DNA from: Clostridiales bacterium
GTDB taxonomy: Bacteria; Bacillota; Clostridia; Christensenellales; UBA1242
Direction: 5' to 3'
NCBI GenBank assembly: GCA_015055905.1
Contig: SVHI01000013.1
Location: 1-35,621 of the forward strand
DNA: 35,621 bases
Position numbers and translations under genes: made by a program. Each line of letters starts with the position of its first letter. Position 1 is the first letter of the stretch. The notes under the pieces were generated by a model. It was not told where the DNA came from. It ran no database searches and saw only the letters and a list, made by a program, of their open reading frames with translations. Positions 6,870 to 15,333 of the stretch are shown one piece after another.

Positions 6870-7982
6870 ATGAATAAATCGCGTTTAAAGAAGATTGGTT
6901 TTAGATTTTTGCTTTTGGTGTGCGGGGTGTTGTTGTTTGTTTATTTGCCGTTTTTGCATTTAAAGAAATATGATGAAATGTCGCTAATATATCGAACATT
7001 TATTGGTGAGAGCAGTGAATATCAGGGAATGATTGAGATTTGGAATATTGATACATTTGAAAGTGGAACTATGTCAAAAACAAGTTTTCTGGAATCTAGA
7101 GCAAAAGTGTTTCAATCAAAATATAAAGGATTATATTTTATGATTAGAAACGTTACAGAGAATGAATGTTTCAATATGATAGATAGTGGGCAACGACCAG
7201 ACCTATTTTCTTGCTCATATGTTGTTGCAGAAAGAGTGAGGGATTATGTTTGTGCTTTTGAGGCTCAAAGTGCAGATATTTATCCAAATTTCTTGCAGGC
7301 GGGTAAAGTTGATGGTTTGATTTATGCTTTGCCGTGGTGTGCTGGATTCTATTCGCTTATTTCAACAAAAGAAAAACTTGAAAAGGTAGGCAAGTATAGC
7401 GAAGATGTTTGTTTGGCAGATGTGGCTTTTGATTCTGGCTATAGTTATAAAGTTGGCAAGAAAGAGAAAACTTCTGTTTCGTTAACCTTTGGTGCAAACG
7501 GAAAACTTATGCCACAAAACGCTATTTTGGCATACAATAAAAATAGTATTGTTCAAGAAAATGGCGTTGATACAAACGCTAAAATTCAAACACAATATTC
7601 AGCCTATTCAAAGTTTGTTATAAATGAAGCAACAATTCTGCTTGGCAGTCAAAGGGATTTGTTTAGAATTCAAAATAAGCAAAAGCAGGGCAAAATGGAA
7701 GATGTTTTAGTTTATCCTCTTACTGGTTACACGGATATGGTTCAGTTTATGATGCTTGCAAAAAATGAAGACGGGCTTAGAAAAAAGTATGCAGAAAAGT
7801 TTGCTTTGTTTTTGGTGGAGGAGGATAGTCAAAAGGCAGTTGAAAAAATGGGAATGTTTGCCGTGAAACATTTTCTTGAAACTTCTCACGAGGGTGTTAT
7901 GCGAGACATAACACTTGGAAATTTCAGCGATTGCAGGCTTTTTGGTGTGTTTGATAAAATTAAAGAATTTGAACAATCTTAA
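6870..7982 (+). CDS. Membrane-anchored extracellular solute-binding-like protein
   Basis: The 370-residue protein has a basic start (MNKSRLKK) and one hydrophobic segment (about residues 11-30). The following region begins IEIWNIDTFESGTMSKTSFLESRAKVF, a pattern typical of family 1 extracellular solute-binding proteins that serve sugar ABC importers. The segment looks like an uncleaved anchor: C18 follows a valine, so no proper lipobox is formed. No ABC permease or ATPase gene is adjacent, so it is either an orphan binding protein or a sensor. No Shine-Dalgarno precedes the ATG; TAAGAT at 6859-6864 lies 5 bases upstream. Copy E of the recurrent palindrome (7894-7914) lies inside the coding sequence near the 3' end, encoding the residues EGVMRDITLG. 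Confidence 0.7.
   Translation: MNKSRLKKIGFRFLLLVCGVLLFVYLPFLHLKKYDEMSLIYRTFIGESSEYQGMIEIWNIDTFESGTMSKTSFLESRAKVFQSKYKGLYFMIRNVTENECFNMIDSGQRPDLFSCSYVVAERVRDYVCAFEAQSADIYPNFLQAGKVDGLIYALPWCAGFYSLISTKEKLEKVGKYSEDVCLADVAFDSGYSYKVGKKEKTSVSLTFGANGKLMPQNAILAYNKNSIVQENGVDTNAKIQTQYSAYSKFVINEATILLGSQRDLFRIQNKQKQGKMEDVLVYPLTGYTDMVQFMMLAKNEDGLRKKYAEKFALFLVEEDSQKAVEKMGMFAVKHFLETSHEGVMRDITLGNFSDCRLFGVFDKIKEFEQS
7894..7914. repeat. GTGTTATG palindrome, copy E, within a coding sequence
   Basis: GTGTTATG and CATAACAC form a perfect 8-bp inverted repeat with a 5-base spacer. It lies in frame near the 3' end of the solute-binding-like gene. The arms are identical to those of copy A at 2671-2707. Confidence 0.7.
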
Positions 7983-8009
7983 AATATTTTTTGATTTGGG
8001 GCGGGGCTT

Positions 8010-8930
8010 GTGGATAGGTTTAAGGTTGTTTTGAAGAGCAAAAAAATTGAATATTATGAAGACTTTGACATTGCTGAAGTTTCAACAATAAAAATTAGTG
8101 CTAAGGTGAAAATTGCAATTTTTCCTAAAACCGAAAAAGAACTTGAACAGGTGATTGTTTCATTAACAAGGTTTGGGTTGCCGTTTAAAGTTGTTGGAAA
8201 CATTAGCAATGTTTTGTTTGTGGAAAAATTTTCTTATCCTGTTGTTGTTACATCAAAAATGAAAGATGAGTATGTTGTTGATGGAAATTTGATAACCGTT
8301 TCTGCGGGTATGCAACTTTCAAAGTTTATGGAAATTTTAAAGCGGAATAAACTTGGCGGAGCAGAGGGGCTTTTTGGAATTCCTGCAACTGTTGGCGGTG
8401 CTATTGTGAATAATGCTGGGGCGTTTGGTTCACAAATTTCGACAAATCTTTTGAGCGTTAGGGTGTTCCATAACGGGAAAATTAAGACTCTAAACTCAAA
8501 TGAAATTAAGTTTGGATATCATTATTCTAATCTTAATAGATTAGTTTTATTATCTGCGTCATTTTTGTTTGAAAAGAAAAACGAATATGATATAATCAAA
8601 TTGTATAATGAGTGGACATACAAACGAACCAGCACGCAGCCAGGTGGGTTGTCGTTGGGGTCGGTCTATCAACGAGTGAATGGAAGGTCTGCAGGGTTCT
8701 ATATTGAACGGGCAGGGCTAAAGGGTTTGCGGGTTGGTGGAATTGTTGTTTCAAAGAAACATTCAAACTTTTTTATCAATGATAAAACTGGAACTTATGA
8801 AGATTTCTTGAGTCTTCAGCAAAGGGTTGAATGGGAAGTTGAAAGGCAGTTTGGATTGTCGCTCATTTGTGAAATTGAAAAAGTAGGTGATAATGATGAA
8901 ATTACTCGCAGACCTCCACACACACTCTAA
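8010..8930 (+). CDS. murB: Divergent UDP-N-acetylenolpyruvoylglucosamine reductase
   Basis: MurB reduces UDP-GlcNAc-enolpyruvate to UDP-MurNAc in peptidoglycan synthesis, using FAD and NADPH. The 306-residue protein keeps GIPATVGGAIVNNAGAFG (from about 125), the serine of GLSLGSVYQR (S218), the GFYIERAGLKGLRVGG block and a late glutamate (CEIEKVG). Several normally invariant positions differ. The FAD loop usually reading GxGSN is GNISN (63-67). The N-terminal TFRIGG is TIKISA. The FGYRxS motif reads FGYHYS, with H171 in place of arginine. It starts with GTG, preceded by a poor G-rich Shine-Dalgarno. Its 3' end overlaps the PHP gene by 35 bases. Enzymatic activity is therefore uncertain, although its position in the usual murB neighbourhood supports the family call. 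Confidence 0.85.
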   Translation: MDRFKVVLKSKKIEYYEDFDIAEVSTIKISAKVKIAIFPKTEKELEQVIVSLTRFGLPFKVVGNISNVLFVEKFSYPVVVTSKMKDEYVVDGNLITVSAGMQLSKFMEILKRNKLGGAEGLFGIPATVGGAIVNNAGAFGSQISTNLLSVRVFHNGKIKTLNSNEIKFGYHYSNLNRLVLLSASFLFEKKNEYDIIKLYNEWTYKRTSTQPGGLSLGSVYQRVNGRSAGFYIERAGLKGLRVGGIVVSKKHSNFFINDKTGTYEDFLSLQQRVEWEVERQFGLSLICEIEKVGDNDEITRRPPHTL

Positions 8931-10416
8931 AAATTCTCGTTTTGGACACGGAAAAAATTCCATTGAGGAAATGGCTATTTCTGCAAACGAAATTGGTTTG
9001 GTTGAAATTGGTATAACTGACCACGGCTACAAGCATTTCTTTAGAACAAACAAAAACAAAATGAAAGAGGCTAGAAAGGTCATTAATGAAATTAATGAAT
9101 GGTCAAAAACAAAGGTTCTTCTTGGTATTGAGGCTGACATTATGGACGAAGACGGAACTTTGGACATTGATAACGAAACACTTTCAATGCTTGACATTTT
9201 GATTGTTGGATATCACAGAATGACAATGACCGATTTTGCGGGATATTTTGGTGGGGTTAAAAAGACTGCTGAGGCTAAACAAAAATGCACAAATGCGTTT
9301 GTTAATGCGATTAGGAAATATCCAGTTACAATTTTGGCTCACCTTGATTCAATTTTGGAAACAGATATGTATGAGGTTGGTAAGGCTTGTGCAGAACGCG
9401 GAACTATGGTTGAAATTAACAACCGTCACACACACTGGACCAGGGAACAAATGGAAGACCTTATTGCCAGCGGTTGTATGTTTGTTATTTCTTCAGATGC
9501 TCATTCAAGAAACAAAGTTGGCGAAGTTAATCACGCAATGGATTTAATTCGCAAATATGATATTCCTTCTGAAAGAGTTGCGAACGTTGAATTTACCGAA
9601 GAAGAGAAGTCTCAAGCAGATAGAGAATATGAGGCTTATAAGTCAATCTACAAAAAGGTTGAGGGTGAGAAAGCGGCTCGTGAAGAGAAAATTCAGGAAA
9701 AGAAAACCAAAGAGTTTGGAAATTCACTTTCAAAAGAAATGGAAGACGAGCTTAGAAAGATTGCTTACGAGAGAGGAGAGACATACGAAACAAGAAAGTA
9801 TGAAGAAAATTATGACGGCTACATTAACGATAATATGGACGAAAATGAAAGAATTATCGCTATGGCTGAAGAGTATATTAGAAACAGTCAAATGAATGAA
9901 ATTGACCAAGAAAATGACAATCTTGCAGATGTTGATTACACTGAAGAGGTTGAAGAGGAAGAAGACTTGAGAAACAACTCAGTTGAGGGACTCTATGAAG
10001 ATGACGGAGAGGTTCTTTCTTTTGACGATAATATGCCACTTATGAAAGACAGAGACGGTGGATTTAACAGCAAGTTCCAGTCAATTAACAACTTGGTTAA
10101 AGAAGCTGAAAAAGATGAGATTGCAGCAAAACCTGTTGCTCCAGCACCAGCAAAAGCAAACTCTAGAGTTCAAATTAACAGAACTCCTTCAAAAAAGACT
10201 GTTGAAGTTCAATCAAATACACCAAAACACAATCCAAGAGTTACAACTCCTGAAAACTTTATGAGTTCAATCACAAGAACAAACCTTGGAAAGTCTCAGG
10301 CTCAACCTGAACCAAAGCCAGAACCAGCAAAACAAACTAGGGTTGCAACTACTAGAAAGAAGTCAGCAGGTGGCTTTATTGCGGTTGATGGATTGATTGA
10401 TGGTTCAAAAAAATAG
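8896..10416 (+). CDS. PHP-domain phosphoesterase with long charged C-terminal region
   Basis: Residues 1-235 form a PHP (polymerase and histidinol phosphatase) metallo-phosphoesterase domain. It has DLHTHS at 6-11, ITDHGY at 40-45, the glutamate of GIEADIMDEDG near 79, HLDS at 149-152 and SSDAHS at 199-204; these histidines and acids bind the metals. The substrate is unknown. Residues 236-506 are highly charged, first helical (EKAAREEKIQEKKTKEF), then acidic, then rich in proline, lysine and threonine near the end, so probably disordered. The start chosen (ATG 8896) lies 6 bases after AGGTG and gives MKLLADLHTHS; a GTG at 8887 and ATG at 8893 are in frame. PHP genes of this kind lie next to murB in many Clostridia, but the long tail is unusual. 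Confidence 0.85.
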   Translation: MKLLADLHTHSKNSRFGHGKNSIEEMAISANEIGLVEIGITDHGYKHFFRTNKNKMKEARKVINEINEWSKTKVLLGIEADIMDEDGTLDIDNETLSMLDILIVGYHRMTMTDFAGYFGGVKKTAEAKQKCTNAFVNAIRKYPVTILAHLDSILETDMYEVGKACAERGTMVEINNRHTHWTREQMEDLIASGCMFVISSDAHSRNKVGEVNHAMDLIRKYDIPSERVANVEFTEEEKSQADREYEAYKSIYKKVEGEKAAREEKIQEKKTKEFGNSLSKEMEDELRKIAYERGETYETRKYEENYDGYINDNMDENERIIAMAEEYIRNSQMNEIDQENDNLADVDYTEEVEEEEDLRNNSVEGLYEDDGEVLSFDDNMPLMKDRDGGFNSKFQSINNLVKEAEKDEIAAKPVAPAPAKANSRVQINRTPSKKTVEVQSNTPKHNPRVTTPENFMSSITRTNLGKSQAQPEPKPEPAKQTRVATTRKKSAGGFIAVDGLIDGSKK

Positions 10417-10470
10417 GCGAGAATTCAGGCTCCGCGATAAGTATTATTTATAATAAATTAAATAAAAACG

Positions 10471-10499
10471 AAAAAAAGTCAAAGATTTGACTTTTTTTT
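10471..10499 (+). terminator. Intrinsic terminator after the murB-PHP unit
   Basis: A7-GTC-AAA pairs with TTTGACTTTTTTT around a tiny centre, followed by more T. It lies about 55 bases after the PHP gene stop. The stretch 10417-10470 shows no gene. Confidence 0.8.
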
Positions 10500-10500
10500 A

Positions 10501-10529
10501 TTGAAGAAAAAAACTAAACAAAGTATAAT
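10501..10529 (+). promoter_or_regulatory. Promoter of whiA-dnaE
   Basis: TTGAAG at 10501-10506 and TATAAT at 10524-10529 are separated by 17 bases. GAGGA at 10536-10540 follows, 8 bases before the whiA ATG. Confidence 0.7.
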
Positions 10530-10548
10530 TAGTTTGAGGAAATAGGAT

Positions 10549-11511
10549 ATGGCGATAACAAGCGATGTTAAACTTGAGATAATTAAGAAAAATCTTTACA
10601 AGAAAGAAATGAAATCTCTCTTGCAAGGATTTTTTGTGTCTGCAGGAAGTTTGATTCTTTCAAGCGGACACATTTCGTTTGTTGTGTCTTCTGACTTAGA
10701 AGAGGTTATAAACTTTGTTCATAAAAACCTAACAGCGATTTATCCTGACTATGATTTCAATCTTGCTAAGGTTGTGCGTTCATTTAAAAACAAAGAGAAA
10801 TTTGAGATTTCTTCAATGGAATATGGTGAAAAGGTTTTAAAAGACCTTGGCATTGTTTTTGAAGATAAAGAGGGAATGACACAAATTTCAGATGTTTGTG
10901 ATAAGGCATATCTCAAAAACGAAACAACTATGAAAGCGTTTTTGACAGGCTTGTTTTTGGGAACTGGAAGTTTGAGTGTTCCAAATGCAGCCGCAAAAAA
11001 ACAATATGGCTATCATTTTGAAATTAATGTTGAAACTAGAAACCAAGTTGACCTTATTGCTGAGATATTTTCAAACTTTGACATCTTTCCAAAGGTTGTT
11101 GAACGCGGTGAAGAACTTATAGTTTACTTGAAAGATAGCGAGACAATTTGCGATGTTTTGGGACTTTTTGGTGCAAACAAGATTGTTTTAGATGTTATGA
11201 ACACAAAAGTTGACCGTGATATGAATAATATGATGAACAGGCAAGTGAATTGCATTTCTGCAAACCTTGACAAAACAATCAATGCGTCGCTCAAACAAAT
11301 AAAGGCGATTGAAGTTATTCGTGATACCATTGGAATTGAGAGTTTGCCAGACACTCTTTGTGAGGCGGCTTTGCTTAGACTTTCAAACCCAGAGGCATCA
11401 CTTTCAGATTTATTAAACTTGATGGAAACAAAAATCAGCAAGGGTGCGCTTGCTCAGCGTTTTGACAAGATTATAAAACTATCAGAAGAATTGGGGGATT
11501 ATAATGGCTAA
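10549..11511 (+). CDS. whiA: Sporulation/cell-division regulator WhiA
   Basis: WhiA is a DNA-binding protein with a degenerate LAGLIDADG homing-endonuclease-like domain followed by a C-terminal helix-turn-helix. It affects cell division, chromosome segregation and, in actinobacteria, sporulation. The 320-residue protein shows the N-terminal LAGLIDADG-like block (FLTGLFLGTGSLSVP, about 129-143). The C-terminal block has ANLDKTINASLKQIKAIEVI, then LPDTLCEAALLRLSNPEASLSDL and the HTH signature KISKGALAQRFDKI. In many Firmicutes whiA is preceded by rapZ and yvcK; neither is present here. It overlaps the dnaE start by 8 bases, so the two are cotranscribed and coupled. Confidence 0.96.
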   Translation: MAITSDVKLEIIKKNLYKKEMKSLLQGFFVSAGSLILSSGHISFVVSSDLEEVINFVHKNLTAIYPDYDFNLAKVVRSFKNKEKFEISSMEYGEKVLKDLGIVFEDKEGMTQISDVCDKAYLKNETTMKAFLTGLFLGTGSLSVPNAAAKKQYGYHFEINVETRNQVDLIAEIFSNFDIFPKVVERGEELIVYLKDSETICDVLGLFGANKIVLDVMNTKVDRDMNNMMNRQVNCISANLDKTINASLKQIKAIEVIRDTIGIESLPDTLCEAALLRLSNPEASLSDLLNLMETKISKGALAQRFDKIIKLSEELGDYNG

Positions 11512-14500
11512 CAAGATTTTGCCAAGTTTGTATACTCAAAGTAAAGGCTATAAGTTTAAATCAAGCGAAGACAAAAAGAAAATTCTTCCAGAGATTAGAA
11601 CACAAAAGGTTTGCAAGAGAACACATAGTGCTCTCAGGTCTTTTGTTGATGAAAAGGGCTTTGTGCATTTGCACTTGCACACAGAATATTCGCTTTTGGA
11701 CGGTGCGACAAGAATTGACAGTCTTGTAAAAAGGGCAAGGGACCTTGGAATGAGGGCTGTTGCAATCACTGACCACGGAAATATGTATGGTGCGGTAACT
11801 TTCTTTGATGCTTGTGTTTCTCTTGATGAGGGATATTACAAAGAACACGGAAAGCCTATTGTTAAGCCTATTATTGGCTGCGAGTTTTATGTTACTAGCG
11901 ACTACACTAAAAAAGACTCAAGAGAGAAACTTCATCACCTTATTTTGCTTGTAAAGAATGACAAGGGCTATGAAAATATTTCAAAACTTAATGCGATTGC
12001 GTTTAGAGATGGATTTTATTTCAAGCCAAGAATTGACTATACACTTTTGGAGCAATACAGCGAGGGGCTTATTTGTTTGTCGGCTTGTATTGCGGGAACA
12101 ATTCCTGCATATCTTTTGAATAATCAAGATGATGAGGCTGAAAAAGATGCACTTAGACTCAAAAATATGTTTGCGCCTGGTGACTTTTATATCGAGGTTC
12201 AAGACCACGGTTTAAAAGAGGAAAAATACGTTCTTCCAAAACTCTATGCACTTGCAAAAAAGATTGGCGTAAAAACTGTTGCTACAAACGACGTGCATTA
12301 CCTTGAAAAAGAAGATGCAATCAGCCAAGACATTTTGATGTGCGTTAATATGCGTAAGACTTATGATGACCCAGACAGAATGAAGTTTGATACTGACGAG
12401 TTTTATTTCAAGACCTATGAGGAAATGAAACTATTGTTTGAAGAGGAGAGTTTGTCGACTTCTCTTGAGATTATGGACAAGTGTAACTATAACTTCCAGT
12501 ATGGTCACTATTTGTTCCCAAGATTCATTCCTGAAACTGGTGATGACCCAAAAACATTCATATTAAAACTTATTGATGAGGGTGTTAAAAAACATTATCC
12601 AGTTGTTACAAAAGAACTTACTGACCGAATTGAATATGAACTTGGTGTCATTGAAAGAATGGGCTTTATTGAATATTATCTCATTGTTTGGGATTATATT
12701 AATGCTGCCAGAAAAATGGGTATTTCGGTTGGACCTGGTCGTGGTTCTGGTGCGGGTTCTGTTATTGCGTATTTGCTTGGAATCACACAACTTGATCCAC
12801 TTAGATTTGGCTTGTTCTTTGAAAGATTCTTGAACCCAGACAGAGTCTCTGCTCCTGACTTTGACGTTGACTTTGAAGACTCAAGACGTCAAGACGTTAT
12901 TGATTATGTTAGAAGAAAATATGGCAACGACCGAGTTATCAAAATCATTACTCTCGGTATGATGGCGGCTAAAAACGCTATAAAAGACGTTGGCCGTGTT
13001 TTGAAGGTTCCTTACAGCGAAACTGATAAGATTACAAAGGCTATTCCAAACACAGTAAAAAGACCTTATATATTGAAGAAAGTGTTTGGTTTTTATGAGG
13101 CTAAGCCAAAAGATAAAGACTATGGTGTGAACTATGCAGTTCCTGAACTTATTGAACTTTATAACAACAATCCACAATTAAAGCAGGTTGTTGATATTGC
13201 CATCAAACTTGAAGATATGCCAAGGCAGACTTCTGTTCACCCTTGTGGTGTTATCATTGGTCGTGGACCACTTGATGATTATGTTCCGCTTTCAAGGTCT
13301 GGTGAAGAACTCACAACCCAATACAACGGCGGACAAATGGAACACCTTGGTCATCTTAAGATGGACTTTTTGGGACTCTGCAACTTGTCCGATATTAAAT
13401 TTGCGATTGAGTATGTTAAAGAAAATCGCGGAATTGAAGTTAATTTTGAAAACAATACATATGACGACCCAGATGTATTTAAGATGCTTTCTACTGGAAA
13501 CACAACAGCCGTGTTCCAGCTTGAAAGTGGCGGATTCCAAAAGTTTATGAAAGAACTCAAGCCAACTTGTCTTGAAGACATCGTTGCGGGAGTTTCGCTT
13601 TATCGTCCTGGTCCAATGGACACAATTCCAACATTTGTTCACAACAAGCATAACCCTGAAGATGTGACTTATGTTGACCCAAGACTTGAGCCGGTGCTTA
13701 ACAACACATACGGCGTTATTGTTTATCAAGAGCAGGTTATGAAAATTGTTCAGGTGCTTGCTGGATATACTCTTGCGCGTGCGGACGCGGTTAGAAAAAT
13801 GATGGGTAAGAAGAAACTTAAAGACCTTCAAGCCGAAAGACAAGTTTTTGTTCACGGTTGTCCATCAATCTTAGGAAAGCCTGCGGTTACTGGTTGTGTT
13901 GCAAACGGCGTTCCTGAAGACGTTGCAAACGCGCTTTGGGACCAAATGGAAAAATTCGGTTCTTATGCGTTTAACAAGTCTCACGCGGCAGCATATTCTT
14001 ATGTTACATATCAAACCGCTTGGCTTAAATATTATTATGAACCAGAGTTCTTGACTGCTATCCTTAACAACCGTATTACAAAGTCAGACGACCTTAAAAA
14101 GTATCTTGCTTATGCAAAGTCGGTTAATATTAAGATTTTGCCACCAGACATTAATGAATCAAAAACTCTTTTCTCGGTTAAAAAAGATGATATTAGATTC
14201 GGTTTGTCTGCTATCAAGGGTATTGGTGGTTCAATTTGTGACCAAATTATTGCTTGTAGAGAAAGAGATGGAAAGTTTACATCACTTGAAAACTTCCTTT
14301 CTAGAACGGTTGAATTTAACCTTAATAAGCGTTTGATTGAAGGATTTATTTATGCCGGCGCATTTGACTGCTTTGGAAAGACCAGAAGTCAACTTATTGC
14401 GGTTTATGAAAAAGCAATGGCTTGCGCTGTAAAGGACGCAAAATCAAAGCTTTCAGGTCAATTTTCTATGTTTGGTGATATTATGTCGGTTGATGAATCA

Positions 14501-15265
14501 ATGAAGATTGATTATCCAAATCTTGCTGAATATGAACATAGAGAAAAACTTAAAAAAGAAAAAGAGGTTTGTGGTATTTATATTTCAGGAAACCCTCTTG
14601 ATGAGTATCTTCCACAAATGATTAACTATAACTTTAACTCAACAATGATTCAAGATGGTGACGACGATGGTGCGCAAATGGACGAAATGGAACAAAATGA
14701 TTTCGTGAGCGACATCAAAGACGGAATGCAAGTTGAAACAGGCGGTGTTATTTCAGCCATAAAAAAGGTTATGACAAGGCAGGGTAACAAACCTATGGCG
14801 ATTGTCACAATCGAAGATATTTACGGCGAATTTGAGTGTATGATGTTCCCAAAAACCTATGAGAAGTTTGCTGACATTTTGACAGAGGACAGAATTGCAC
14901 ACATCAATGGTAAAATTTCTATCCGTGTTGGTGAAAAACCTAGCATCTTGATTGAAAACATTAATTTCTTAGACGAGGTAAGCGTCCAAAAAGAACCAGA
15001 AGATCAAGAAAAACAATTTATTCAAAAAACACAAGTTGAACCAGTGCAAGAAAAGCCAAAAAAGGTTTATTTGCAGTTTGATTTGAGAGACAAAGAGATT
15101 GTTTCAACTCTTCAAGAAATTTTTGCAGGCTATCCAGGAAAGAGTCCAGTTATTGTTCAATATAACAAAAAACTCTATCCAATGAGTGTTAGTGTTGATG
15201 CAACAAACTCGCTAAAAGCAGAAGTTTCAAGTGTTATTGGTGAAAATAACATTAAAATCATTTAA
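11504..15265 (+). CDS. dnaE: DNA polymerase III alpha subunit, DnaE type
   Basis: This is a replicative C-family polymerase; in Firmicutes DnaE extends primers before handing over to PolC. The 1253-residue protein has a PHP domain (FVHLHLHTEYSLLDG from residue 53, ITDHGNMYG, then NDVHYL). The catalytic palm has PGRGSGAGS (about 410-418) and the aspartates of PDFDVDFED (about 451-459). The thumb and fingers follow, then a helix-hairpin-helix (SAIKGIGGSICDQI near 900) and an OB fold (about 1075-1150). DnaE usually begins almost at the FVHLH motif; here 52 residues precede it. The ATG at 11504 has GGGGGA upstream and overlaps whiA. A later GTG at the FVHLH position cannot be excluded. No exonuclease domain interrupts the PHP domain, so it is not PolC. 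Confidence 0.97.
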   Translation: MANKILPSLYTQSKGYKFKSSEDKKKILPEIRTQKVCKRTHSALRSFVDEKGFVHLHLHTEYSLLDGATRIDSLVKRARDLGMRAVAITDHGNMYGAVTFFDACVSLDEGYYKEHGKPIVKPIIGCEFYVTSDYTKKDSREKLHHLILLVKNDKGYENISKLNAIAFRDGFYFKPRIDYTLLEQYSEGLICLSACIAGTIPAYLLNNQDDEAEKDALRLKNMFAPGDFYIEVQDHGLKEEKYVLPKLYALAKKIGVKTVATNDVHYLEKEDAISQDILMCVNMRKTYDDPDRMKFDTDEFYFKTYEEMKLLFEEESLSTSLEIMDKCNYNFQYGHYLFPRFIPETGDDPKTFILKLIDEGVKKHYPVVTKELTDRIEYELGVIERMGFIEYYLIVWDYINAARKMGISVGPGRGSGAGSVIAYLLGITQLDPLRFGLFFERFLNPDRVSAPDFDVDFEDSRRQDVIDYVRRKYGNDRVIKIITLGMMAAKNAIKDVGRVLKVPYSETDKITKAIPNTVKRPYILKKVFGFYEAKPKDKDYGVNYAVPELIELYNNNPQLKQVVDIAIKLEDMPRQTSVHPCGVIIGRGPLDDYVPLSRSGEELTTQYNGGQMEHLGHLKMDFLGLCNLSDIKFAIEYVKENRGIEVNFENNTYDDPDVFKMLSTGNTTAVFQLESGGFQKFMKELKPTCLEDIVAGVSLYRPGPMDTIPTFVHNKHNPEDVTYVDPRLEPVLNNTYGVIVYQEQVMKIVQVLAGYTLARADAVRKMMGKKKLKDLQAERQVFVHGCPSILGKPAVTGCVANGVPEDVANALWDQMEKFGSYAFNKSHAAAYSYVTYQTAWLKYYYEPEFLTAILNNRITKSDDLKKYLAYAKSVNIKILPPDINESKTLFSVKKDDIRFGLSAIKGIGGSICDQIIACRERDGKFTSLENFLSRTVEFNLNKRLIEGFIYAGAFDCFGKTRSQLIAVYEKAMACAVKDAKSKLSGQFSMFGDIMSVDESMKIDYPNLAEYEHREKLKKEKEVCGIYISGNPLDEYLPQMINYNFNSTMIQDGDDDGAQMDEMEQNDFVSDIKDGMQVETGGVISAIKKVMTRQGNKPMAIVTIEDIYGEFECMMFPKTYEKFADILTEDRIAHINGKISIRVGEKPSILIENINFLDEVSVQKEPEDQEKQFIQKTQVEPVQEKPKKVYLQFDLRDKEIVSTLQEIFAGYPGKSPVIVQYNKKLYPMSVSVDATNSLKAEVSSVIGENNIKII

Positions 15266-15285
15266 TTTAAACAAATTCAATTTAG

Positions 15286-15314
15286 TTGATTTTTTAGCGG
15301 TAATTGAATATTAT
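15286..15314 (+). promoter_or_regulatory. Promoter of pfkA
   Basis: TTGATT at 15286-15291 and TATTAT at 15309-15314 are separated by 17 bases. AGGAG follows at 15321-15325. No terminator is visible between dnaE and this promoter. Confidence 0.65.
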
Positions 15315-15333
15315 GTTTCTAGGAGAAATTTAT

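Noticed and set aside
8427..8437. Perfect Spo0A box (TTTGTCGAAA on the minus strand) within murB
   Set aside because: It lies deep inside a coding sequence, far from a promoter, so it is probably chance.
13292..13855. Minus-strand reading frame of 187 codons opposite dnaE
   Set aside because: It lies wholly within the polymerase gene; its composition reflects the complementary strand of dnaE and no start signal is present.
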